Shown here: positions 1 to 5,633 of the stretch, one piece after another | How positions within the stretch are numbered: the first letter of the stretch is position 1 | Layout: each line of letters starts with the position of its first letter | DNA from: Acidobacteriota bacterium | GTDB lineage: Bacteria > Acidobacteriota > Vicinamibacteria > Fen-336 | Length of the DNA stretch: 5,779 bases | NCBI GenBank assembly: GCA_003155335.1 | Contig: PMCG01000160.1 | Location: 1-5,779 of the forward strand | Direction of reading: 5' to 3' | Position numbers and translations under genes: made by a program | Notes under the pieces: model-generated | Databases searched by the model: none | Told to the model about the DNA's origin: nothing | The model's input: the letters and a program-made list of their open reading frames with translations, nothing else

Positions 1-437
1 TTGTCGATATCCACGACGTAGATCAGGCGCACAGGAGCCTTGGCGCCAGCATTGGCCTGGCCTCGGCCAATCGCGAGACGCCGCAGGTCACCGGCAGCGG
101 CTGGCAACAGTCTGTGACGGAGCGGCTCGTACAAGTACGTCCCCTCCTTGAGGGCGACGTAGACGTCGATCTCCTGGGAGTTGCTCGCCGATGCCGCAGT
201 CCTTCCCGGGATCCCGAACGGTCCCTTCTTCCGGTTCACTCCGCAGGCTGCCCAGAGAAGGTCCGAGAGAGTCCGCAGAGAAAGCTTCTGGGCGCTGATC
301 TCGCGAATGGTCCGCCTGAGCTGGAGTGCCCTCGCGAGTGACCGCTTGGACTTAGGCGCGGGTCTCGGCAGCTCGATAGGCTGGAGATCGCACAAAACGC
401 CTTTCGACCCTCGTCTACTCGACTTCTTCCGGATCAT
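1..437 (-). CDS. SagB/ThcOx-type nitroreductase, N-terminal part, cut by the left window edge
   Basis: Seen: an open minus-strand frame of 145 codons from ATG 437 to the window edge with no stop. An SD-like GAGGTG lies 3 nt before the ATG; an in-frame GTG at 443 lies inside that SD and is less likely. The protein starts with a basic leader (MIRKKSSRRG). It then has RRTIREIS at about residues 41-48, LSLRTLSDLLWAACGVNR at about 52-69, GRTAASASNSQEIDVYV at about 78-94, YLYEP at about 101-105 and LLPAAAGDLR at about 110-119. Family knowledge: RR-[ST]-hR, the LWAA-GVNR helix and the TAxSAxNxQ segment are hallmarks of FMN-dependent nitroreductase-fold enzymes of the SagB/ThcOx-like group, whose members reduce nitro or quinone compounds or oxidise azoline rings; the first arginines normally contact the FMN phosphate. 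The substrate cannot be told. The leader has no hydrophobic segment, so a cytoplasmic location is inferred. The gene lies 27 bp downstream of the nucleotidyltransferase relic on the same strand, so it could be read from the same transcript. Confidence 0.85.
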   Translation of the reverse strand, partial: MIRKKSSRRGSKGVLCDLQPIELPRPAPKSKRSLARALQLRRTIREISAQKLSLRTLSDLLWAACGVNRKKGPFGIPGRTAASASNSQEIDVYVALKEGTYLYEPLRHRLLPAAAGDLRRLAIGRGQANAGAKAPVRLIYVVDID

Positions 438-464
438 CGTCACCTCGCGGGCGGACTGAGTGCG

Positions 465-808
465 TTACGTCTCCTGGAGTAGCGCGCGAAGACGGTCAGC
501 GTGCTCGGACGCGGCCTTCAGCTCCAGCAACGGAGTCAACTCGTCCCAGATGAGGCGGCGGTCGAGCTTCGGCCCCTGCCTCGCCACCACACCCGCGATG
601 TCGAGCCAATCCCTCTCGCGGCCAGCGAAGGCCTTGAAGTCGATCAGATCCTCTGCACCGCAGGTCAGAATCATGTCAGGTCGATGCCGCGCGTCACCCG
701 CGGCGCGCCCCAGCGCAGCACTGCGAAGCCTCCAACCACGCAGAAACGCCAATCGTTCCGTCGGCAGTGGTCCTGGATCTCGAGTGCGGCTGCGACGAGG
801 GAGTTCAC
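465..808 (-). pseudogene. Nucleotidyltransferase (AbiEii-like/MNT family) broken by an internal out-of-frame deletion
   Basis: Seen: GTG at 808 opens a 45-codon frame with FCVVGGFAVLRWGAPRVTRG followed by IDLT, ending at TGA 673-671. A second frame overlapping it by ATGA (674-671) runs to TAA at 465 and reads MILTCGAEDLIDFKAFAGRE, then DWLDIAGVVARQG and DELTPLLELK. Family knowledge: the first piece is the start of a polymerase-beta-like nucleotidyltransferase (GG..A..RWG.PR.T.DIDL) and the second is its C-terminal helical part (SAEDLI..KAFA.R..DW.D.EGI..RQ). A full protein is usually near 200 aa, whereas the two pieces give about 115 codons. Inference: some 80-90 codons between IDLT and LTCGAEDL were lost and the joint is out of frame. 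The first aspartate expected in DxD is also glycine here (RGID). Its start overlaps the upstream 80-aa gene by GTGA, a translationally coupled two-gene module. Such families resemble toxin components, but activity is very unlikely in this state. Confidence 0.85.
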
Positions 809-1047
809 CGTTCGTCCCGGCGGTGGAACAGCGCCTGCTGCTCCACGAAACCGGAGGTCGCGCGGCGTGCCGGATCGGGCGGAAGGCTCGCGCCGAGGTC
901 GAGCAGCGCAACGGAAGCAGCGGCTGCCTCACTCTCCGTGAGCGCGGCGAGAGACGCGCGCCGCTCGTCGGCCAGCGCCTTCGCCGCACCAGCCCACTGC
1001 TTTGCCCAAGCCCTCGCCCGCTCTGTCTGTGCTTGTTCCGCCTTCAC
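805..1047 (-). CDS. Small charged partner protein upstream of the nucleotidyltransferase relic (80 aa)
   Basis: Seen: a GTG-started frame of 80 codons whose TGA stop overlaps the GTG of the nucleotidyltransferase relic by four bases. The protein is an Ala/Arg/Glu-rich helix-former (about residues 1-50), with ADERRASLAALTESEAAAAS in the middle and SGFVEQQALFHR near the C-terminus. It has no signal peptide or membrane segment. Context: tight coupling to a nucleotidyltransferase suggests a two-gene module. From memory, similar small proteins ending in SG-hV-QQ-hFHR precede such genes in GC-rich bacteria; this is recall, not a search. An antitoxin-like or regulatory role is inference only. The region before the start has no strong SD. 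A TAGAAT hexamer about 10 bp upstream sits inside the palindrome cctattctagg (1051-1061), without a matching -35. The frame is intact although its partner is broken. Confidence 0.6.
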   Translation of the reverse strand: MKAEQAQTERARAWAKQWAGAAKALADERRASLAALTESEAAAASVALLDLGASLPPDPARRATSGFVEQQALFHRRDER

Positions 1048-1107
1048 ACGCCTATTCTAGGCTTGTTCCCGATCGCGCGGTCCGTCCCTGGGTACCCTGA
1101 AGCCGCG

Positions 1108-1239
1108 GGTCGACGGCCCGGGAAATGCGGGGACATGACCCGAGTTCTGTTGGATGCCTGCGAATTCGGGATCGTGTCCCCGCTTCTTCAACACAACGAT
1201 CGCGTGGCGATGATCCGCCGTGACAGCCGGTCGACGGCC
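1108..1239. repeat. 11-bp direct repeats bracketing the REP-like hairpin
   Basis: Seen: GGTCGACGGCC occurs at 1108-1118 and again, in the same orientation, at 1229-1239. The 110 bp between them contain the whole hairpin element. The right copy ends on the last base of the coiled-coil gene's stop codon (1239-1241 on the plus strand). Inference: this could be a target-site duplication left by a small MITE-like insertion at the 3' end of that gene. An 11-bp match in GC-rich DNA over such a short range could also be chance. No gene is seen in 1048-1238. Confidence 0.35.
1127..1183. repeat. REP-like imperfect hairpin
   Basis: Seen: the left arm 1127-1143 (GCGGGGACATGACCCGA) pairs with the right arm 1166-1183 (TCGGGATCGTGTCCCCGC). 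The outer stem is 9 bp (GCGGGGACA with TGTCCCCGC). An asymmetric internal loop (TGA opposite ATCG) follows, then an inner stem of 5 bp (CCCGA with TCGGG). The 22-nt loop contains GAATTC across its edge. Established knowledge: imperfect GC-rich hairpins with an internal bulge in intergenic DNA are typical of REP sequences mobilised by RAYT (REP-associated tyrosine, IS200-like) transposases. No transposase is in the window. There is no T-run after either side, so it does not look like an intrinsic terminator, although it could act as an mRNA 3'-end stabiliser. Confidence 0.7.
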
Positions 1240-1562
1240 TAGGCGCTGAGGCGCTCCTCGAGGACGAGTACCTGCGCCTGAAGAGCGTCGACGCGGCCCT
1301 TCAGCTCCTGCAGGTCGGACTTGAGCGCCAGCTTGTCGAGCCGCCCCTCCACGGCATCGAGTCGCTCCTCGACTCGCTTCAGGCCAACGACCAGCATGTG
1401 GTACTCGGTCTCCAGCCGGTCGAAGCGCCTGTAGATCTCGTCGAAGTGACGGTTGATGTCGTCGAATCGAGGATTCGTCGTCTCCGCCACTACGCGCTTC
1501 ATGTCCGGAAGCAGGACTTCCTGGTGAAACCGCGTCAGGATCGACAGCAGCTCGCTGCGCAT
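1239..1562 (-). CDS. Coiled-coil protein of unknown function (107 aa)
   Basis: Seen: ATG at 1562 is preceded by AGGA with an 8-nt gap; the frame runs 107 codons to TAG at 1239. It stays open upstream to about 1877, but that extension only reads antisense across the deacetylase relic, so the start at 1562 is preferred. Residues 1-28 (FHQEVLLPDMKRV) look like a small helical head. About residues 33-105 form a long amphipathic coiled coil with hydrophobics every three to four positions: FDDINRHFDEIYRRFDRLET, then RVEERLDAVEGRLDKL and LQELKGRVDALQAQV. There is no signal peptide, Cys or DNA-binding motif. Similar short heptad proteins are common orphans in bacterial genomes; some resemble antitoxins or oligomerisation modules, but nothing here decides. 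The gene is flanked on both sides by same-orientation copies of a 28-bp repeat (1156-1183 and 1660-1687). Confidence 0.72.
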   Translation of the reverse strand: MRSELLSILTRFHQEVLLPDMKRVVAETTNPRFDDINRHFDEIYRRFDRLETEYHMLVVGLKRVEERLDAVEGRLDKLALKSDLQELKGRVDALQAQVLVLEERLSA

Positions 1563-1659
1563 GGACACTATCCTACCGCAGCGACCGCCGTATCGGGTCC
1601 ATTTCGTACGCCCCAGGCAACTGTAGAGGCGCGGCGCCGCCGTGCCCCCTGAGAATGGC

Positions 1660-1687
1660 GCCTGCGAATTCGGGATCGTGGCCCCGC
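1660..1687. repeat. Second, half copy of the REP-like element
   Basis: Seen: these 28 bases match 1156-1183 at 27 of 28 positions in the same orientation; the only change is t1177 to g1681. The unit runs from GCCTGCGAATTCGGG through the right arm. The left arm of the hairpin is missing: upstream there is only a separate 10-bp palindrome, gcggcgccgc (1631-1640). The copy lies 97 bp before the coiled-coil start and 15 bp after the end of the deacetylase relic, on the far side of the coiled-coil gene from the complete hairpin. Inference: a truncated REP unit, or one end of a two-unit element with the coiled-coil gene between. Confidence 0.75.
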
Positions 1688-1702
1688 ATCTCGTGCCCGA
1701 GG

Positions 1703-2103
1703 TCAGTCGCCGGCTCGTGCAGCGCGATCCGACGGCTGGTGCACGACAGGCGCGGCCGCGGTGTTGATGCGCAGCAGCTCGTCCACCGTCAGGAACTGGT
1801 AGCCCTGGCCCTGTAGCTTGTCGATGATCAACGGGAGAGCGGCGCGGACCGCGGGTCCGCTTTGATACCACACTCATCCGTGCGCTCCACCTCGCTCCGA
1901 CAGAAGGCCTGAGATCGCAGGATCATCTGCCTATGAGAGTACGTGTGGCTCCCTAGATCGTGGCCGGCTGCCACAAGGCGAAGCGCGGCGCCCGGAGCCT
2001 CGACCATGTCCGCGCCCGTCACGAAGAACGTCGCCAGCACGCCGAAGACGCCCTCGATCATGCGCCGCGCGGCCCATGCGTGGCGGTGTGCAGCCGCGTA
2101 CAA
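1703..2103 (-). pseudogene. Polysaccharide deacetylase (NodB-like) relic with middle deleted
   Basis: Seen: from TTG 2103 one frame reads VLATFFVTG, LVAAGHDLGSHTYSHRQM and SEVERTDE, and would end at TGA 1828. From about 1873 a different frame reads VWYQSGPAVRAALPLIIDKL, then QGQGYQFLTVDELLRIN, to TGA at 1703. Family knowledge: ATFFVTG, the GHDLGSHTYSH segment (the HxxxH metal-binding motif) and the C-terminal LPLIIDKLxxQGYxFLTVDELL strand and helix are standard carbohydrate esterase 4 signatures. Such enzymes remove N- or O-acetyl groups from peptidoglycan or other polysaccharides. Inference: about 70 codons (the PPYG region through the LLH motif) were deleted between TDE and VWYQSG, near 1871-1875, and the joint is out of frame. 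The N-terminal TFDDGP motif is also absent; that side abuts the upstream region of the plus-strand 836-aa gene. Codons on both sides of the joint remain well conserved, so decay is recent or the joint is an assembly error. Confidence 0.82.
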
Positions 2104-2104
2104 T
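2099..2104 (+). promoter_or_regulatory. Candidate -10 box for the TPR/PDZ-like protein gene
   Basis: Seen: TACAAT, five of six bases matching the sigma-70 -10 consensus, lies 70 bp before the ATG at 2175 in otherwise GC-rich DNA. No matching -35 hexamer is seen 16-18 bp upstream and there is no extended TGn. If it is used, the leader would be about 64 nt. The hexamer overlaps the weak TTG codon taken as the start of the minus-strand deacetylase relic, so the two genes diverge from this spot. Confidence 0.25.
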
Positions 2105-2174
2105 GCCGGGTAGGTATTCGACAGAGGTTGTCGTTCGTGCCCGCGCCAACGGATGGGACAAGGAGCGTCGCGCC

Positions 2175-4685
2175 ATGAAGACCATGAGAGTGCAGCTCGC
2201 CGCCGGCCTGCTTGCGATCCTGTTTGCTGTGACGGCCGGGGCTACGGAGCCCGCGGCCGCGAACGCTGAGAATCGGCGCAAACCGCGCACAGAGGTCGAG
2301 TGGGAGATCGCGGAGATCGTTGCCCACATCGCGGAGACGGCGGCCTATGCCAAGACAAAGACGCTCGACCCGCACTTTCAGGTCGACGTCGTCGATCGGC
2401 CATCGGCGAAGGGGCTGTGGGTGGCGGTCCAAACCAGCGGAAGCGAACCAGTGCTCATTAGCGAGATAGCGACCGGCGACTTCACGGTCAGCTTCGAGTC
2501 GTACGTGGGACTCACGACGGAACTGCTCGCGCGATTCGGGCTCCGCGCCGAAAGCGCCACGATCTCCGACGGCGCCGCGTTGCTCCAGCGACTGACGGAT
2601 TTCACACTCACACAACTCCAAACCGAGAACCAGCGCGTCTCGGCCTGGCTCACGCGCGAGCCGCTGAACCCTGCCGCGCACGAAGAGGCCGCCCTGATCC
2701 TGGCAGCGCTCGGGCTCAAGGAGCGTGCGGGTTACCACCTCGCCGACCAGCGAGAGGCCTGTCTCAAGGCGACTGCGCATCTCGCCTTGGCCACTTCTTT
2801 GCGCGGCGAGAAAGGCGAGCTTGGCATGGTGGGCCGGCTGGCCAGAGAAAGCATCCTGGCCTCCTATGGAGACGACGCGGGCGTCGCGGATCGGCTGAAA
2901 ATGTGGCGCGCCCTGGGCAAGCCGTCGCGGGGCGAAGAGGCCTGGCTCAACGCGCTGACGCTCTACTGCACCGGTGACTGGCGCGTGCTGAACCAGCCGC
3001 TCACAGCGTCCCTGCTGGAACGCATGATGTACGTCCAGGCGCTGCGCGTCCACCGCGGCACCTCCAGCGCGCTGGGCTTCTTTCGGAAAAGGAACGCCGA
3101 GGTCATTTCCGACTGGGGCCAGATCTTCGCGCCCTACAACGTCGAGTCCGGCAACATCTTCGCAAAGGCCACCTTCTTCCTCGCGCTCAAAGACGTGGGG
3201 GACATCTACAAGTCGACAACAGGGCGCTCACCGGCGCTGAGCGACCGCCTCGCGGACATCCTGAGCGCGAAGGTGACCCGCGGCGTCGAGGCCGATCCCG
3301 AGGGCCAGCACTTGGTCGTGATCCCGTGGTCGACCTGGAGTCGATTCTTCGAGCGGCATCTGATCCACGCCGTGCTCGACGCCCACTCGCACTTGGTAAC
3401 GCAACTTGGCTTGCGTGAGGAGGGCAAGACGTTGCGAGTTCAGGCGGAGAAACTACTCGAGGGTGTGGAGCTGTTCCCGCTGCTGCGCTCTCTGTTGCTG
3501 AACAACAAGCCGCACGAGGAGAAGGATGCCAAGGACACGCCGATCTGGACAGCAGACCCCGAGACCATGCGTGCGGCCTACGCATTCCTGGAATCGAACC
3601 CGCAACGCGTGACGGCAGCTATGTGGTTCCACATCACAGGGCCCGCTGGAGCCATCCACCCGCCGGGCGCGCCCGGCTACCATGCCTGGTTCGCTGTCGG
3701 TCCAGCCGGACCTCTTGACGTGACGCACTCGCCGTTCGCTGGCTACAACGTGGCGGCCGTGCCTGACGCGCGGCTCGAGCTGCTGGCCAGGCGCATGCCC
3801 TACTCGTTTGGCGTGCTCGAGATGTGCGCCAGGCGCACGCACCGCACGCCGGCGACTGTCGCGCAATTCGACCAGCTCTATTCCAGCCTGGTCGAGACCG
3901 ACGAGGACGTCATGAAGAGGCGGGCAGCGCTGCTCGGAGACGACACGGAGTCGTTGCACGAATACGAGAAGATCGCAGCACTCGACCCAGACGAATGGTC
4001 CTCGGTCGCCGCGCGACTCGTGGAGAAGGGGCACGACGACGAAGCGGCTGTCGCCTATCAGCGAGAGATGGACGAGGCCTACAACAGGGTGCACGCGTGC
4101 AACGACGCCAAATGGCTGGTCGACTACTACGTGGACAAGAACAATGTCGAAGAGGCTCGCAAGGTGGCCACGATGGCGGCCGAGGTCTACTGCTCCGCCG
4201 GACTTGAGACCATGGCGCGATTCTACGAGAGCCAGAAGCAGTACGACGACGCAGAGCGCTTCTACAAGAAGATGGTCGAACGGTACTCGGAGGAGACGGA
4301 GTTGTCCGCCTTCTACGTGCGCCACGAGAAGCAAGGCGGCGGGCGCTTCAAGGCGCTGGCGGCAGCGGGCTTGAAGAAGCTATTCCCGGACGGACCGGAG
4401 CGGGTCAAGCTCTCTGACTTCTCGGGCCCGCCTTCGGATGGTGTCGAGGTCCAGAGTGACTCGGAGCGATCCAGAAGGATCGGCATCGCCAAAGGCGTCA
4501 TCATCGGCGCACTCGACGGCTATCGAGTGCATAGCCTTCACCAATACGAACGCGTCAAGGCTCTGTCCAGAAAGCCCGAGAGCGCACTTGTCTACTGGGA
4601 CGGCAAGACATGGGCCGAGACCACTGGCAGTGGACGACTGCGCCGCATCGGCGCCACGATGGGAACCTACGCGCCGAAGAAGTAG
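2175..4685 (+). CDS. Exported TPR-repeat protein with PDZ-like C-terminal domain (836 aa), unknown function
   Basis: Seen: ATG 2175 has AAGGAG 9 nt upstream and is followed by a typical signal peptide (MKTMRVQLAAGLLAILFAVT, then AGA|TEP); no lipobox Cys. The frame is open further upstream to 2076, but that extension puts 33 non-hydrophobic residues before the signal peptide, so 2175 is chosen. Residues about 30-590 are mixed helical sequence with no motif I recognise; WFHITGPAGAIHPPG lies near 485. Residues about 594-755 are TPR-like helical pairs (LHEYEKIAALDP, EEARKVATMAAEVY, FYESQKQYDDAERFYKKMVE). Residues about 756-836 resemble a PDZ-like fold: GIAKGVIIGALDGYRV, HQYERVKAL and ALVYWDGKTWAE parallel the GDxIxxLDGxxV core seen in such domains, although the usual GD is replaced by KG. 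Inference: a periplasmic or secreted scaffold binding protein partners. It may be co-transcribed with the outer-membrane gene 101 bp downstream. No catalytic residues can be named. Confidence 0.88.
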   Translation: MKTMRVQLAAGLLAILFAVTAGATEPAAANAENRRKPRTEVEWEIAEIVAHIAETAAYAKTKTLDPHFQVDVVDRPSAKGLWVAVQTSGSEPVLISEIATGDFTVSFESYVGLTTELLARFGLRAESATISDGAALLQRLTDFTLTQLQTENQRVSAWLTREPLNPAAHEEAALILAALGLKERAGYHLADQREACLKATAHLALATSLRGEKGELGMVGRLARESILASYGDDAGVADRLKMWRALGKPSRGEEAWLNALTLYCTGDWRVLNQPLTASLLERMMYVQALRVHRGTSSALGFFRKRNAEVISDWGQIFAPYNVESGNIFAKATFFLALKDVGDIYKSTTGRSPALSDRLADILSAKVTRGVEADPEGQHLVVIPWSTWSRFFERHLIHAVLDAHSHLVTQLGLREEGKTLRVQAEKLLEGVELFPLLRSLLLNNKPHEEKDAKDTPIWTADPETMRAAYAFLESNPQRVTAAMWFHITGPAGAIHPPGAPGYHAWFAVGPAGPLDVTHSPFAGYNVAAVPDARLELLARRMPYSFGVLEMCARRTHRTPATVAQFDQLYSSLVETDEDVMKRRAALLGDDTESLHEYEKIAALDPDEWSSVAARLVEKGHDDEAAVAYQREMDEAYNRVHACNDAKWLVDYYVDKNNVEEARKVATMAAEVYCSAGLETMARFYESQKQYDDAERFYKKMVERYSEETELSAFYVRHEKQGGGRFKALAAAGLKKLFPDGPERVKLSDFSGPPSDGVEVQSDSERSRRIGIAKGVIIGALDGYRVHSLHQYERVKALSRKPESALVYWDGKTWAETTGSGRLRRIGATMGTYAPKK

Positions 4686-4786
4686 GCAGGCGGCCGACTA
4701 CAGCCGCGGGTCGATGGGCTCGCTCGCAAGCGCGAGCACGCCGAAGACGCGCGCGTGGACGCGCAGGACAGGGTAAGGTGAGGAAC

Positions 4787-5407
4787 ATGAACGCGCGACT
4801 CGGCCATGGGCAGACCGCGGGATGGAGCAGAAGGGCGGCGCCGGTGCTCGCCGCGCTGTCGCTCTGCGCTGCGTCGGCAGCGTGGGCGCAGTCGCCGAAG
4901 CTCGCCGGTGGCGTCGGCTTCGGCTGGTACGGCACCGACTGGGGGATGACCCATCAGCGCCTTCCCGGCCCCATCGTCGGCATCGGCGTGGAATGGGGCC
5001 GCGGCTCCCTGCTGTGCGAGACCGATCTGCAGTACATCGAGAAGCGCAACCGCTATCTGTCGCGCGCTTGGGACTTCACGCTGGGCGAGCTGAGCCTGCC
5101 GGTGCTCCTCAAGGTCCGGCTCGGCTCCCGGTTGCGGCCGTACGTGACCGGCGGAGGCGAGATCGCGTTGATCCTGTCGCAGCGCACCGCGGATGTCTCT
5201 GGCGTCCCGATGAACGGCGCGCCCACCGCCACATGGGACTACGGGCTTGTCTTGGGCGGCGGCGTCGAAATCAAGCTCGGGCGCGCGGCGCTCGAGATCG
5301 AAGGCCGCTACCATCTTGGCCTGGCAGACACGACCCGGTTCACGAACGACGGCGGTTACGACTTCAAGACCCGGGTGCTCGCCATCCTCGGCGGCGTGCG
5401 GTTCTGA
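4787..5407 (+). CDS. Outer-membrane beta-barrel (porin-like) protein (206 aa)
   Basis: Seen: ATG 4787 follows AAGGTGAG with a 4-nt gap. The frame is open further upstream to 4610, but that part overlaps the preceding gene and lacks a signal sequence. Residues 1-34 are a signal peptide (RRAAPVLAALSLCAASAAWA|Q) with an AxA-type cleavage site. The mature part alternates polar and hydrophobic residues in amphipathic strands: LAGGVGFGWYG, GIGVEWGRGSLLCETDLQYI, LSLPVLLKVRLG, LRPYVTGGGEIALIL, YGLVLGGGVEIKLGRAALEI and EGRYHLGLADT. It ends FKTRVLAILGGVRF, a final strand with a C-terminal phenylalanine, the usual BAM-recognised signature. Family knowledge: length and pattern match the small 'outer membrane protein beta-barrel domain' group of 8-10 strands; function varies (structural, small porin, adhesion). 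Inference: a partner of the exported TPR/PDZ-like protein upstream. It converges with the hicB relic, whose shifted tail runs antisense over its last 44 bp. Confidence 0.85.
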   Translation: MNARLGHGQTAGWSRRAAPVLAALSLCAASAAWAQSPKLAGGVGFGWYGTDWGMTHQRLPGPIVGIGVEWGRGSLLCETDLQYIEKRNRYLSRAWDFTLGELSLPVLLKVRLGSRLRPYVTGGGEIALILSQRTADVSGVPMNGAPTATWDYGLVLGGGVEIKLGRAALEIEGRYHLGLADTTRFTNDGGYDFKTRVLAILGGVRF

Positions 5408-5633
5408 TGCGGGACGCGGCCGTAGGGTAGAAGAGGTCCGGACGCACGCGCAGACGATCCTCGGGCACTGGCAGATGGTCCTCGACCAGCGCGGCCACAT
5501 AGCCCTGAACGGCCTCTTTGGCGTCCGCCAAGGCATCCTCTCTGGTCCGCCCCTGGGTCACGCAACCCGGCAAGCTTGGGCACTCGGCTACCCACTAGCC
5601 ATCCTCTCCCGGATACAGAACCACCTGGCGCAT
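5364..5633 (-). pseudogene. hicB: HicB-family antitoxin relic with in-frame TAG
   Basis: Seen: ATG 5633, preceded by GGGAG with an 8-nt gap, reads MRQVVLYPGEDG, then TAG (5597-5595), then WVAECPSLPGCVTQGRTRED, ALADAKEAVQGYVAALVEDH and LPVPEDRLRV. Family knowledge: this is the compact HicB antitoxin fold (about 70 aa): DGYWVAECPSLPGCxSQGxTxEEAL, then a helix and GLPVPE. The TAG stands where a Tyr codon is expected, so one base change (TAT or TAC to TAG) explains it. Family similarity stops near 5445; the following 26 codons to TGA at 5364 are unrelated and run into the complement of the beta-barrel gene. In compact hicB modules the toxin gene hicA normally lies next to hicB, and none is visible on either side. 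Inference: a decayed toxin-antitoxin module that lost hicA and then hicB. A TTG at 5573 could restart translation, but would give an N-terminally truncated protein. Confidence 0.85.

Noticed and set aside
1051..1061. TAGAAT as a -10 box for the 80-aa partner gene
   Set aside because: No -35 at proper spacing, and it lies so close to the GTG that transcription would have to be leaderless; it is also explained as part of the palindrome cctattctagg.
460..1242. Long plus-strand frame of 260 codons
   Set aside because: It is Arg/Ser-rich, antisense to the recognisable nucleotidyltransferase and partner gene, and has no domain-like sequence.
1563..1877. N-terminal extension of the coiled-coil gene
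   Set aside because: It reads an unconserved frame through the deacetylase relic and the repeat; the ATG at 1562 has its own SD.
2058..3053. Minus-strand frame of 331 codons opposite the TPR/PDZ-like gene
   Set aside because: Composition (Arg, Gly, Gln rich) is typical of an antisense shadow of a GC-rich gene; no family motif or SD.
3453..4334. Minus-strand frame of 293 codons rich in Val/Leu/His
   Set aside because: The hydrophobic stretches arise from antisense reading of the Asp/Glu-rich TPR-like region; no credible start site.
4718..4737. Small hairpin GCTCGC/GCGAGC between the two plus-strand genes
   Set aside because: The stem is only 6 bp and no T-run follows; not enough for a terminator or attenuator call.
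4667..5536. Minus-strand frame of 289 codons
   Set aside because: It is antisense to the beta-barrel gene, which has a signal peptide, SD and clear strand pattern.
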